From Enterobacter asburiae (lineage in GTDB: Bacteria; Pseudomonadota; Gammaproteobacteria; Enterobacterales; Enterobacteriaceae): a DNA stretch of 64,000 nucleotides. Below are positions 8,593-17,227 of the stretch, piece after piece. The position numbers were made by a program, and so were the translations under genes. The notes beneath the pieces are model-generated. The model was given only the letters and a program-made list of their open reading frames with translations, was not told the DNA's origin and did no database searches. The stretch covers positions 512,629 to 576,628 of the forward strand of contig NZ_VRKN01000003.1 of NCBI RefSeq assembly GCF_008080435.1. The letters run 5' to 3'. Every line of letters begins with the position of its first letter. The first letter of the stretch is position 1.

Positions 8593-8844
8593 CTAATTAT
8601 TAATAATTAATTGCTCACCAAAAATATCATTTAAGACATTGAATGGTTCTAACCCAACCAACTTCGCCAGATGCACAAACTCCACCACATCCAATCTGCG
8701 CTCGCCGTTTTCCACTTTAGCTATAAATGACTGCGGTTTTCCCAGTGCATCAGCAAGCTGCGCCTGAGTAATCCCATTCTCCTTCCGAGCTTTCTTTAAT
8801 GCACTGATAACACGCTGATATTCATCCGAGTAAACTGAGGCCAT
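8593..8844 (-). CDS. Small Xre-type helix-turn-helix regulator
   Basis: The protein is 83 residues from the ATG at 8844 (MASVYSDEYQR); longer upstream starts are possible but lack support. A Cro/CI-type helix-turn-helix fills residues 10-65 (GITQAQLADALGKPQSFIAKVENGERR). The gene is the first of a two-gene leftward unit with the DUF2971 gene and is divergent from the Nlp-like gene at 8951. Autoregulation of the pair is likely by analogy with toxin-antitoxin and restriction-control modules, but no operator was identified. Confidence 0.8.
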   Translation of the reverse strand: MASVYSDEYQRVISALKKARKENGITQAQLADALGKPQSFIAKVENGERRLDVVEFVHLAKLVGLEPFNVLNDIFGEQLIINN

Positions 8845-8950
8845 TGTTCCGATTCCATACAAATATCCTGAAATCGAATATCCTCCCATTGCGTTTTTAT
8901 CCCAAAACAGGATAATTGAACACGTAACGAACACATGTAAGGAGCACACA

Positions 8951-9223
8951 ATGCGTCATCAAAACTGGCATCCTGCCGATATCATCGCCGCACTAAAGAA
9001 ACACGGAACAAGCCTGGCTGCGTTGTCCCGAAAGGCTGGCCTTTCCTCATCAACACTGGCAAACGTGCTTACCCGACCATGGCCCAAAGGTGAATTGCTT
9101 ATCGCACAGGCGCTAGACATTCCGCCCGATGTGATATGGCCGGAAAGATACTTTGATGAAAAGGGAGAGCCAATATTTCGTCAGATGAGGAATACCAAAA
9201 AGAGAAACCTATCTTCGACTTGA
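8951..9223 (+). CDS. Ner/Nlp-like winged-helix DNA-binding protein
   Basis: The protein is 90 residues. It carries the Nlp/Ner signature WHPADIIAALKKHGTSLAAL followed by SSSTLANVLTRPWPKGE, and VIWPERY as in E. coli Nlp (SfsB). Ner proteins of Mu-like phages are repressors, and the chromosomal Nlp proteins are related regulators. An AAGGAG ribosome-binding site lies 8 bp before the ATG. The gene is monocistronic and divergent from the Xre-type regulator. Its target is unknown. Confidence 0.8.
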   Translation: MRHQNWHPADIIAALKKHGTSLAALSRKAGLSSSTLANVLTRPWPKGELLIAQALDIPPDVIWPERYFDEKGEPIFRQMRNTKKRNLSST

Positions 9224-9234
9224 TCAATGAATTC

Positions 9235-9274
9235 TCCCCCTCACCCCAACCCTCTCCCTCAAGGGAGAGGGGGT
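9235..9274. repeat. CCCTCACCC-CTCTCCC palindromic repeat, single copy
   Basis: This is one copy of a repeat family seen five times in the window: a CCCTCACCCCAACC arm, then the palindrome CCCTCTCCC-TCAA-GGGAGAGGG. It overlaps the 3' end of the AHSA1 gene, whose last residues are translated from it. Confidence 0.8.
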
Positions 9275-9738
9275 TGAAGAGACTTCACATACCCCACCAG
9301 CTGATCCAGCACAATCCCCCACCCTTCGTGGAAGCCCATCTGTTCATGCTGCTCGCGGATTTCCTTCGTCGGATGACGCGCAATCGCCGTGTAGCGGGTT
9401 TTGCCCTCGCCGACATCTTCCAGCAGCAGGATCGCCGTCATAAACGGCTTCTCGGCAGGTTTCCAGCCCTCGGTATAGCCGTCGGTAAAGACCAGCTTTT
9501 TGCCCGGATCGATTTCCAGGAAGACACCCCGATTATCCATCCGCTGCCCGTCCACCTCAAACACGGTGTTGAACCGCCCGCCCACGCGCAGGTCAAGCTC
9601 GCATTCGGTCACTTTATGGGGAACAGGGATGAAGAAGTTTTTGATGTGCTCCGGCGTAGTCCAGCAGAGCCACAGCAGGTCGCGCGGTGCATCCACCACG
9701 CGCTCCAGTTTTAAGTCAGTTTCAGGATCGAGCGTCAC
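9259..9738 (-). CDS. AHSA1/SRPBCC-domain protein
   Basis: This is a START-like (SRPBCC, Aha1 C-terminal type) domain protein of 159 residues. It has the typical ERVVDAPRDLLWLCWTTPEHI opening, the GGRFNTVF strand and a C-terminal helix with HEQMGFHEGWGIVLDQL. Members bind hydrophobic ligands or act as partners of ArsR regulators; the role here is unknown. The final residues SLQPPLP come from the palindromic repeat at 9235-9274, so the natural C-terminus has been replaced or extended by the repeat. Confidence 0.85.
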   Translation of the reverse strand: MTLDPETDLKLERVVDAPRDLLWLCWTTPEHIKNFFIPVPHKVTECELDLRVGGRFNTVFEVDGQRMDNRGVFLEIDPGKKLVFTDGYTEGWKPAEKPFMTAILLLEDVGEGKTRYTAIARHPTKEIREQHEQMGFHEGWGIVLDQLVGYVKSLQPPLP

Positions 9739-9781
9739 GATGTTGTCCTCTTAAGGGAACCCCTTACAAGGATAGTCGGGC

Positions 9782-10798
9782 TCAGGCGAATTTCCCGTTT
9801 GCCACCGCTTCCGGTGTGACCACGCCCGTATCCAGCACCCAGCCGCTAATCAGCGAGGCAGGCGTAACGTCAAACGCCGGGTTATAGACCTGCGCGTTTT
9901 CCGGCGCCCACTGCACCGCGCCAAAGCTTCCGGCCACGCCCGTCACTTCGCTGGCCGCGCGCTGCTCAATCGGGATTGCGTCACCGTTCGGGCAGTCCGG
10001 ATCGAGAGTCGTTTGCGGAGCAGCCACGTAGAACGGAATACCGTGGAATTTCGCCAGCACCGCCAGAGAATAGGTGCCGATCTTGTTCGCCACGTCGCCG
10101 TTGGCAGCAATACGGTCTGCCCCCACCCACACGGCGTCCACCAGCCCTTTTGCCATCAGGCTGGCGGCCATGGAATCGGCGATCAGCTGATACGGCACGC
10201 CCAGTTCGCCAAGCTCCCACGCCGTCAATCTGCCGCCCTGTAACAGCGGACGGGTTTCATCCACCCAGACGTTGCTGACGTTACCCTGCTGATGCGCGCG
10301 GGCAATCACGCCCAGCGCCGTACCGACGCCCGCCGTTGCCAGCCCGCCGGTGTTGCAGTGGGTCAGCAGGCGGCTGCCGGGCTTCACCAGCGCGCTGCCC
10401 GCATCCGCAATCGCGTCGCAAAGCCGTTTGTCTTCGTCAATCAGTCGCAGTGCTTCCGCTACCAGCGCCGGAACGAACTCTTCCTTCCAGAGCGCCAGCT
10501 TCATGCGGTCGAGATTGTTCATCAGATTCACCGCCGTCGGGCGGGACGCGCGCAGGGTTTCCAGCGCCGCCGCCAGCTCGTCGCGACTTTTGCCGTTTTC
10601 CGCCAGCAGCGCCAGCAGCAGGCTTGCAGAGAGACCAATCAGCGGCGCGCCGCGCACCCGCAGAGCGTGAATGTGGCCCACCAGCGCCTCTACCGTAGAG
10701 GCATCCAGCCAGCGTTTCTCCTGCGGAAGCGCCTGCTGATCGAGAATAAAGAGCTGATTATTCGCCACTCGCAGGCTGGTCGTCTGTAATGTCTGCAT
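9782..10798 (-). CDS. mtnA: Methylthioribose-1-phosphate isomerase
   Basis: MtnA isomerises 5-methylthioribose 1-phosphate to methylthioribulose 1-phosphate, the substrate of MtnB. The protein is 338 residues and belongs to the eIF2B-like fold. It has RVRGAPLIG, the catalytic cysteine in [11 protein letters not shown], and the catalytic aspartate and following motif in [19 protein letters not shown]. It is divergent from mtnK across a short promoter with three met boxes. Confidence 0.96.
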   Translation of the reverse strand: MQTLQTTSLRVANNQLFILDQQALPQEKRWLDASTVEALVGHIHALRVRGAPLIGLSASLLLALLAENGKSRDELAAALETLRASRPTAVNLMNNLDRMKLALWKEEFVPALVAEALRLIDEDKRLCDAIADAGSALVKPGSRLLTHCNTGGLATAGVGTALGVIARAHQQGNVSNVWVDETRPLLQGGRLTAWELGELGVPYQLIADSMAASLMAKGLVDAVWVGADRIAANGDVANKIGTYSLAVLAKFHGIPFYVAAPQTTLDPDCPNGDAIPIEQRAASEVTGVAGSFGAVQWAPENAQVYNPAFDVTPASLISGWVLDTGVVTPEAVANGKFA

Positions 10799-10850
10799 GT
10801 CGTTAATTCCCTGTTGCGTTGTTGTAGCACATTGTGTCAGGATGAAATCC

Positions 10851-10874
10851 AGATGTATAGACGTCTACATGTCT
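10851..10874. promoter_or_regulatory. MetJ operator (three met boxes) between mtnA and mtnK
   Basis: Three tandem 8-mers, AGATGTAT (10851-10858), AGACGTCT (10859-10866) and ACATGTCT (10867-10874), match the AGACGTCT met-box consensus at 5/8, 8/8 and 6/8. They lie between the divergent mtnA and mtnK starts and should repress both when SAM is plentiful. Confidence 0.88.
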
Positions 10875-10901
10875 TTATTAGCAAACCCTGAGGAGCAGGC
10901 C

Positions 10902-12101
10902 ATGTCGCAATACCGTACCTTTACCGCCCAGGACGCCGTGGAGTATGCCAGGCAGTTTGGCGGCCTTGATGACCCATCATCGCTGGTGGAGGCGCAGGAG
11001 GTAGGCGACGGCAACCTCAATCTGGTTTTCAAAATTTTCGACAACGCAGGCGTGAGCCGCATCGTTGTAAAGCAGGCACTGCCCTACGTGCGCTGCGTCG
11101 GGGAGTCCTGGCCGCTGACGCTGGACCGCGCCCGTCTTGAAGCACAAACCCTGGTCGAGCACTACCAGCACAGCCCGCAGCACACCGTGAAAATCCACCA
11201 CTTCGACCCGGAACTGGCGGTGATGGTGATGGAAGATCTCTCCAGCCATCGCATCTGGCGCGGCGAGCTGATCAACAACATTTACTACCCGCAGGCGGCA
11301 CGACAGCTGGGCGAATACCTCGCGCAAGCGCTGTTCCACACCAGCGATTTCTACCTGCACCCGCACGATAAAAAAGCGCTGGTGGCAAAATTCATCAACC
11401 CGGAGATGTGCGAGATCACCGAAGATCTGTTCTTCAACGATCCGTACCAGATCCACGAGCGCAACAGCTACCCGGCCGAGCTGGGAAATGACGTAGCGGC
11501 CCTGCGCGACGACGTTCAGCTGAAAATTGCCGTGGCCTCCCTGAAGCACCGTTTCTTTTCTCAGGCTGAAGCCCTGCTGCACGGCGATATTCACAGCGGG
11601 TCGATTTTTGTGGCCGACGGCAGCCTGAAAGCCATCGACGCCGAGTTCGGCTATTTCGGGCCGATTGGCTTTGATGTCGGCACCGCCATCGGCAACCTGC
11701 TGCTGAACTTCTGCGGTCTGCCGGGGCACCTGGGCATTCGCGATGCCGCCGCCGCACGCGAGCAGCGCCTGACCGATATTCAGGAACTGTGGAACACCTT
11801 CGCGGAACGCTTCCAGGCACTGGCAAACGAGAAAGCCCGCGATGCGGCGCTCAGCGCACCGGGCTATGCCTCCGCGTTCCTGAAAAAGGTCTGGCATGAC
11901 GCCATCGGCTTCTGCGGCACCGAGCTCATTCGCCGCAGCGTCGGGCTGTCCCACGTCGCGGATATCGACACCATTCAGGATGAAGCCATGCGCCACGAAT
12001 GTCTGCGCCACGCGATAACGCTCGGCAAAGCGCTGATTGTCATTGCCGACCGCATCGACAGCGCGGAAGATCTGGTGGCACGGGTGCGGCAGTACAGCTG
12101 A
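10902..12101 (+). CDS. mtnK: 5-Methylthioribose kinase
   Basis: MtnK phosphorylates 5-methylthioribose, the nucleosidase product of methylthioadenosine, and so feeds MtnA. The protein is 399 residues, the length of the Klebsiella enzyme. It has an aminoglycoside-phosphotransferase-like fold with the catalytic [13 protein letters not shown] segment and the metal-binding [14 protein letters not shown]. The ATG at 10902 is chosen over upstream starts because GAGGAG lies just before it and the earlier in-frame starts fall in the MetJ operator. Confidence 0.95.
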   Translation: MSQYRTFTAQDAVEYARQFGGLDDPSSLVEAQEVGDGNLNLVFKIFDNAGVSRIVVKQALPYVRCVGESWPLTLDRARLEAQTLVEHYQHSPQHTVKIHHFDPELAVMVMEDLSSHRIWRGELINNIYYPQAARQLGEYLAQALFHTSDFYLHPHDKKALVAKFINPEMCEITEDLFFNDPYQIHERNSYPAELGNDVAALRDDVQLKIAVASLKHRFFSQAEALLHGDIHSGSIFVADGSLKAIDAEFGYFGPIGFDVGTAIGNLLLNFCGLPGHLGIRDAAAAREQRLTDIQELWNTFAERFQALANEKARDAALSAPGYASAFLKKVWHDAIGFCGTELIRRSVGLSHVADIDTIQDEAMRHECLRHAITLGKALIVIADRIDSAEDLVARVRQYS

Positions 12102-12105
12102 TTTT

Positions 12106-12140
12106 CTCCCTCTCCCTTTGGGAGAGGGCCGGGGTGAGGG
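12106..12140. repeat. CTCTCCC palindromic repeat, single copy
   Basis: CCCTCTCCC-TTT-GGGAGAGGG is followed by CCGGGGTGAGGG. It sits 5 bp after the mtnK stop, between the convergent mtnK and LVIVD genes, and may serve as their terminator. Confidence 0.8.
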
Positions 12141-12153
12141 CATCAAACCGCAC

Positions 12154-13395
12154 TTACCCCAAATACTCAATCACCGATAACCCACCGTTATAATCCGTGC
12201 TGTAAATTATTCCCTGCGCATCCACAAACACGTCGCACGACTGGATCACCTGCGGACGATTGGGCCGCGTATCCATCATTCTCTCCGGCGCGGCGGGCAC
12301 CAGCGCACCGGTTTCCACCGGACGGTACGGGTTCGAAATGTCATACGCGCGCACGCCCGCGTTCTGATACGTCGCGAAAATCAGCGTCGAGCTGACAAAG
12401 CTCCCCGGCCGGTTCTCATGCAGGTTATGTGGGCCGAAATGCGCCCCTTTTGCCACGTAGTCGGTTTCATCCGGCTGCGGAAAGGTGGATATGCTCACCG
12501 GGTTCACTGGCTCGCGGATATCAAACAGCCAGATCAGCTTTTCGCCGTCCTGCTGGTTATCCAGCACCGCTTCGTCCAGCACCACCAGCAGAGAGCGGTC
12601 CGGCAGCGGCAGCGCGGTGTGCGTCCCGCCGCCAAACGGCGGGCTCCAGTTACGGTGGCTAATCAGCTTCGGTTGGGTGCGGTCCTTCACGTCGAGAAGC
12701 GTCAGGCCGCCGTCGCGCCAGCTGCCGTAGGCGGTATCGCCGGCAATAATCGCATGGTGCAGCGCGTAGCGTTTCCCTTCCGGCCAGTTCGGCTTCTCGC
12801 CTTCGGCCTGGTTCATCCCCGGCAGCCACCAGCGCCCCGCCACCTCGGGTTTACGCGGGTCAGCCAGATCGATGGTCAGGAAGATGTAGTCGGTAAAGCC
12901 GTCGATCAGCGCTGAAACGTAGGCCCAGCGGCCGCCGACGTACCAGATACGGTGGATGCCGATGCCGCTCAGCGACAGAAAGCCGATTTCGCGCGGCCTG
13001 TCCGGCGTGGAGATATCAAAGACGCGCAGCCCGGCGCTCCAGCCTTTGTCGTTCACGTCGCTGACGGTCTCCCCCACCTGACGGGTGTAGTAGACCTTCT
13101 CGTCGGCAAAGCGGGCATCGGCAAACAGATCCCGGGCGTTAATCACCAGCAGCAGGTCGTCATGCGCCTGCAGGTGCACGTTCCAGGTGCCGGGCGGTGC
13201 GGGCACGTAGCCTGCCGCTTTCGGGTTTTTCGGGTCGCGCACGTCGACAATCGAAAAGCCCTGCGACACCATATGGCCGATATAGGCAAAGCCGCGATGC
13301 ACCATCAGCTGTACGCCGTCCGGGCGACCACCCTGGTCGCTATGGCCAATCAGCCGCATATTGCGGCTGTATTCGGGAGGGGGTAATTGAGTCAC
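12154..13395 (-). CDS. LVIVD-repeat beta-propeller protein
   Basis: The protein is 413 residues with at least six LVIVD-type blades. They are recognised by the repeating V/L-D-I/V-x-D/N-P-x-x-P pattern: SIVDVRDPKNP near 50, RVFDISTPDRP near 125, TIDLADPRKP near 175, TLLDVKDRTQP near 232, WLFDIREPVNP near 293 and RAYDISNPYRP near 351. No signal peptide is visible, so it is probably cytoplasmic. The gene is the last of a leftward cluster with a sugar-type ABC importer (13489-17067). An enzymatic role on the imported compound is plausible, but nothing in the sequence proves it. Confidence 0.8.
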   Translation of the reverse strand: MTQLPPPEYSRNMRLIGHSDQGGRPDGVQLMVHRGFAYIGHMVSQGFSIVDVRDPKNPKAAGYVPAPPGTWNVHLQAHDDLLLVINARDLFADARFADEKVYYTRQVGETVSDVNDKGWSAGLRVFDISTPDRPREIGFLSLSGIGIHRIWYVGGRWAYVSALIDGFTDYIFLTIDLADPRKPEVAGRWWLPGMNQAEGEKPNWPEGKRYALHHAIIAGDTAYGSWRDGGLTLLDVKDRTQPKLISHRNWSPPFGGGTHTALPLPDRSLLVVLDEAVLDNQQDGEKLIWLFDIREPVNPVSISTFPQPDETDYVAKGAHFGPHNLHENRPGSFVSSTLIFATYQNAGVRAYDISNPYRPVETGALVPAAPERMMDTRPNRPQVIQSCDVFVDAQGIIYSTDYNGGLSVIEYLG

Positions 13396-13409
13396 CTTAT
13401 GCTCCTTAC

Positions 13410-13482
13410 GCCCGGTGGCGCTGCGCTTACCGGGCCTACGGGTGCGAAATGTAGGCCGGGTAAGGCGCAGCCGCCACCCGGC
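13410..13482. repeat. REP/PU-type element, two units
   Basis: There are two inverted REP units, CCCGGTGGCGCTGCGCTTAC (13411-13430) and TAGGCCGGGTAAGGCGCAG with GCCACCCGGC (13452-13482). They separate the binding-protein gene from the LVIVD gene within the same leftward cluster and could stabilise the upstream mRNA 3' end. Confidence 0.8.
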
Positions 13483-13488
13483 TTGGTT

Positions 13489-14553
13489 TTATTTATTTTT
13501 CGCTTCCAGCGTCGCAAACCACGGGGCGATAAAATCTTCGGTCTGGCCCCAGCCCGGAATAATTTTACCCAGAGACGCCACGTTCACGGCGCCCGGCTGG
13601 GCGGTCAGCAGCGCCTGTGGAATGGCGGCCGCTTTGAAAGCGTAAGTCGCAGGCGTCGCTTCCCCGGCTATCTTGTTCGCCACCAGACGCATGTTGGTCG
13701 CGCCAATCAGCTTCGGATCCACCGCCACGCTCACCTTCCACGGGCTGCCCGGCTCGCGCATCAACTGCAGATCCTGGTTGGAGATGTCGATGCTGTAGAG
13801 TTTGATTTCGGTGCGGCCGTTCTCCTTCAGCGCTTTATACGCGCCCTGGCTGAAGGCGTCCCATGTGCCCCAGATGGCGTCGATTTTGCCCTTCGGGTAT
13901 TTCGCCAGGATCGCGCCCACCTTGTTGGCGGTATCACCCTGCACGTCAGAGGAAACAGCGCCGATAGACTCCAGCTCTTTGATGTCCGGATACTGCTTTT
14001 GCAGCGCTTTATAGGCCGCCTGACGACGTTCCATCGGCGGGAAGCCCGCCACCCACAGCTTGACGATATTGGCCTTGCCGTTGAAATCTTTCGCCAGCTG
14101 GCCGAAAGAGAGGTTGGTCAGGGAGGCGTCGTCCTGCTGGGTGACGGTTACGCCCGGGATCTCGCCGTTCACGGCAGTATCAAACACCGAGACTTTGATC
14201 CCGGCATCCACCGCTTTCTTCACCAGCGCGGTGGAGTACGGATCGCGCCCCTGAGAGAGGATAATCCCGTCATATTTCTGGCTGATCGCCTGGTTAACGA
14301 AGTCCTGGAATTTGGCGTCGTCGCCGTTGCTTAAAAAGGTGCTGACCTTAAAGCCGAGCTTTTTCCCTTCCTGAATTGCCCCCGCAATAAACTGCGTGGT
14401 GTTGTCGTCTGAGCCAAGGTTACGGATCACCGCGATGCGGATCGGGCCGTCATGGTTCGCAATGGCAGCCGGAAGCGGCGCGGGCGTAGCTGCGAAGCCT
14501 GGCAGAGAAGTGAGCAACCCAAGTGCCACCCAAGAGAGTGCAATCTTTTTCAT
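13489..14553 (-). CDS. Periplasmic sugar-binding protein of an ABC importer
   Basis: This is a Peripla_BP_4 (ribose/galactose-type) solute-binding protein of 354 residues. A Sec signal peptide covers residues 1-21 (MKKIALSWVALGLL to GFAA). Binding-domain features include DGIILSQGRDP, IKVSVFDTAVNG and IDAIWGTWDAFSQG. It lies 19 bp downstream of the permease gene on the same strand and completes a binding protein, permease and ATPase set. The substrate is not known; the family imports pentoses, hexoses and related polyols. Confidence 0.92.
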   Translation of the reverse strand: MKKIALSWVALGLLTSLPGFAATPAPLPAAIANHDGPIRIAVIRNLGSDDNTTQFIAGAIQEGKKLGFKVSTFLSNGDDAKFQDFVNQAISQKYDGIILSQGRDPYSTALVKKAVDAGIKVSVFDTAVNGEIPGVTVTQQDDASLTNLSFGQLAKDFNGKANIVKLWVAGFPPMERRQAAYKALQKQYPDIKELESIGAVSSDVQGDTANKVGAILAKYPKGKIDAIWGTWDAFSQGAYKALKENGRTEIKLYSIDISNQDLQLMREPGSPWKVSVAVDPKLIGATNMRLVANKIAGEATPATYAFKAAAIPQALLTAQPGAVNVASLGKIIPGWGQTEDFIAPWFATLEAKNK

Positions 14554-14572
14554 TTTTTATCCCGTTGTGTTG

Positions 14573-15568
14573 TCAGCGTTTTTGTATGTAGGTCATCGCC
14601 AGTGCCACCGCGAGCACCAGCCCTTTTATAATGTCCATGGCGTAATACGGCACGGAGAGCATCACCAGCCCGTTCGACAGCACGCCGAGAATAACCGCCC
14701 CGACCAGGGTTCCCAGCGCATTCGGCTTGCCGGACCCGGCCAGTGAAAAGCCAATCCACGCCGCCGCTACCGCATCCATCAGGTACCCGCCGCCCGCATT
14801 CACCTGCGACGAACCAATGCGTGAAGCCAGCAAAATCCCGCCCAATCCCGCCAGCAGAGAGGCAATCACGTAGGCCGCCACCTTGTAGCGCGTGGTGCGA
14901 ATGCCGGAGAGACGCGCGGCTTCGGGGTTGCCGCCAATGGCGTACATCCGGCGTCCGTGAGTGGTCAACGAGAGGCCAAGCTGCGCCAGCACGGTTACCA
15001 CCAGCATGACGATCACGATGGTCGGCACCTGCCCCAGCAGGCTGAACGCTGCCGGAATGGTGCCTTCCGCCATGTCGCCGCTCGGCAGCACCATGTTCTC
15101 GGTAATCGACCCGCCGTAGCTGTAGGTCATCGCCACGCCCTGAATGACAAACAGGCTGGCAAGCGTCGCAAGCATGTCCGGAATGCGCAGGATGACGATC
15201 AGAAAGGCATTAAACAGCCCCACCAGCGTACAGAGCGCGAGGGTGATCAGAATCGATTCGGTGGTACCAAAGCCGTGCCAGACGAAAAGCGAAATCACCA
15301 GCGCGTTCGCCAGCGACGCGGTTGAGCCCACGGAGAGGTCGAACCCGCCGATGGTCAATGATATCGACACGCCAATGGCAATCACCGTCACGATGGCAAT
15401 CGAGCGCAGAATATTGATGATGTTGTTCGGATCGAGGAAGCTGTCCGACGCCAGGCCAAAGACGGCCACCAGCGCGACGACGGTCAACAGCATGCCCCAC
15501 TTGTAGAGAAAATCGAAAATCTGCTGACGGCCAGACGCTGCCGCGTTCACTGAAAGGGCCTTGCTCAC
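14573..15568 (-). CDS. Sugar ABC transporter permease (RbsC family)
   Basis: This inner-membrane permease has 331 residues and about eight to ten hydrophobic segments. It carries the BPD_transp_2 signature ISLTIGGFDLSVGSTASLANA and the later GGILLASRIGSSQVNAGGGY. The start is a GTG at 15568, whose GTGA overlaps the stop of the ATPase gene; longer upstream starts would run into that gene. A single permease gene suggests a homodimeric channel, as in Rbs-type importers. Confidence 0.93.
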   Translation of the reverse strand: MSKALSVNAAASGRQQIFDFLYKWGMLLTVVALVAVFGLASDSFLDPNNIINILRSIAIVTVIAIGVSISLTIGGFDLSVGSTASLANALVISLFVWHGFGTTESILITLALCTLVGLFNAFLIVILRIPDMLATLASLFVIQGVAMTYSYGGSITENMVLPSGDMAEGTIPAAFSLLGQVPTIVIVMLVVTVLAQLGLSLTTHGRRMYAIGGNPEAARLSGIRTTRYKVAAYVIASLLAGLGGILLASRIGSSQVNAGGGYLMDAVAAAWIGFSLAGSGKPNALGTLVGAVILGVLSNGLVMLSVPYYAMDIIKGLVLAVALAMTYIQKR

Positions 15569-17067
15569 GACGCCGTTCCTCCGGTTGAATAATAAAGTAG
15601 TGTCTCTTCGCGGGCCTCGGCCCCGGCGATTTCCGCCACGATGCGCCCGTCCCACAGCACGCAGATGCGGTCGCACAATCCCACCAGCTCGGCAAATTCG
15701 CCAGAGGCGTAAATCACCCCTTTGCCCTCGCGCGCCAGGCCGTCAATCAGCTGGAACAGGTCGGTTTTGGCCTTCACGTCCACGCCTTTCGTCGGCTCGT
15801 CGAATATCAGCACGCTGGCGTCATTGCGCAGCCATTTACCGATGGCGACCTTCTGCTGGTTACCGCCGGACAGACGGCGCAGCACCTGCCCCGGCCCACG
15901 CGCACGCACGCCGACGCGAGCGATGACCTCTTCCGCCCAGCGCCACGCCTGACGATGACCGAACAGGCTCCAGCGCGAGAAGCTGTTATCGGCGCACACG
16001 GCAAGGTTCATGCTCACCGGCTCGTCGATAAAAATACCCTCTTTCCGCCGCTCCTCCGGCACCAGCGCCAGACCGCGCAGCACGGAATCCACCGGATCGC
16101 GCGGCTGCCAGGATTGATGATTCAGCTCGCCGTGCGCCACGCGGCTTTTGGTGGCGCCAAACAGCGCCTTGCAGAGTTCGGTTTTCCCCGCGCCCGCCAG
16201 CCCGGCAATCCCGAGGATTTCGCCTTTACGCAGGTGCAGGGAGATATCTTTCAGCAACGCGTCATCGTGAAGCCCCTCAACGCGTAGCAGCGTTTCGTCG
16301 CCGTGCGGCGGTCGCGCGGGTGGATAGATATCGCTCAGCACGTGGCCGAGCATTTTCTCGACGATGGCTTCGCCGCTGAGGTCCGCCATCGGACCGGACT
16401 CGATCAGCTTGCCGTCGCGAAGCACCGTCAGGGTGTCGCAGATGGCCTTCAGCTCGTGAATGCGGTGGGAAATAAACACCACGCCAATGCCCTGCTGCTT
16501 TAAACGTCTCACCACCGCAAACAGGCGCTCGCTCTCGTGCGCGTCCAGCGGCGCGGTGGGTTCATCAAGAATCAAAAAACGGCAGTGATGGGACAAGGCG
16601 CGTGCCAGTAAAATCTGCTGCTTTTCGGCCAGCGAACAGCCGTCGATGGAATGGCGAACGTCCAGCGTAACGTCCAGCTGCGCCAGCGCCTGTCTCGCCT
16701 GCTGGCGGATCGCGCGCCAGTTGAAGCGATGCCCCGGCTGCGCCAGCTGGTCGAGCATGATGTTCTCGGCGATGCTTAACCCCGGGATCAGCGCCACGTC
16801 CACTTCCTGCTGCACAAGGTGGATCCCCAGCCGTTTGGCATCCAGCGGTTCGCGGATGCTCACCGGCTGGTTGTTAATGCAGATCTCACCTTCGTAGTGG
16901 TCGTGCGTGCCGCACAGCACCGCCATCAGCGTCGATTTCCCCGCGCCGTTGGCGCCGGTCAGCGCGTGTACAGATCCGCCGGTTAAGGTGAAATTCACGC
17001 GCGACAGTGCCTGAAAGCCGGAAAAGGCCAGGCTGATACCGCGCATCTCAAGGCGACTGGAAACCAT
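15565..17067 (-). CDS. Sugar ABC transporter ATP-binding protein (two NBDs)
   Basis: This is an RbsA/MglA-type ATPase of 500 residues with two fused nucleotide-binding domains. The N-terminal domain has Walker A GANGAGKST and Walker B FLILDEPTAPLD, but its signature is degenerate (CSLAEKQQ), as usual in the family. The C-terminal domain has GLAGAGKTE, RLSGGNQQK and LIFDEPTKGVD. The ATG at 17067 has AAGGA at 9-bp spacing; a GTG at 17112 is an alternative that adds 15 residues. It is the first gene of the leftward importer cluster. Confidence 0.93.
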   Translation of the reverse strand: MVSSRLEMRGISLAFSGFQALSRVNFTLTGGSVHALTGANGAGKSTLMAVLCGTHDHYEGEICINNQPVSIREPLDAKRLGIHLVQQEVDVALIPGLSIAENIMLDQLAQPGHRFNWRAIRQQARQALAQLDVTLDVRHSIDGCSLAEKQQILLARALSHHCRFLILDEPTAPLDAHESERLFAVVRRLKQQGIGVVFISHRIHELKAICDTLTVLRDGKLIESGPMADLSGEAIVEKMLGHVLSDIYPPARPPHGDETLLRVEGLHDDALLKDISLHLRKGEILGIAGLAGAGKTELCKALFGATKSRVAHGELNHQSWQPRDPVDSVLRGLALVPEERRKEGIFIDEPVSMNLAVCADNSFSRWSLFGHRQAWRWAEEVIARVGVRARGPGQVLRRLSGGNQQKVAIGKWLRNDASVLIFDEPTKGVDVKAKTDLFQLIDGLAREGKGVIYASGEFAELVGLCDRICVLWDGRIVAEIAGAEAREETLLYYSTGGTAS

Positions 17068-17175
17068 CCGCGTAAATCCTTCATTACTCTTCTGATTTAT
17101 CGAATTTTTCACAGCTCCGGTTGACTGACAACGACGGAAAAGGCATAAGATAAAGCGAAATATTATTAGCCATCC

Positions 17176-17212
17176 GGATGTCCAGACATAACATCGGGTT
17201 AGCGCTTGCTAA
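17176..17212. promoter_or_regulatory. Operator-like sites between the importer and hcxA
   Basis: Two weak met-box-like 8-mers, GGATGTCC (17176-17183) and AGACATAA (17184-17191), match AGACGTCT at 5/8 each. A separate perfect-arm palindrome TTAGC-GCTT-GCTAA (17199-17212), of a kind used by LacI-type repressors, lies just before the hcxA ribosome-binding site. Neither is proven; no local LacI-family regulator is present. Confidence 0.35.
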
Positions 17213-17227
17213 AAAAAGGACAACACC

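Noticed and set aside
10977..12170. Long frame of 397 residues opposite mtnK
   Set aside because: It is a shadow of the high-GC mtnK coding strand with no recognisable domain; several similar long antisense frames oppose betB, betA, entF and cstA.
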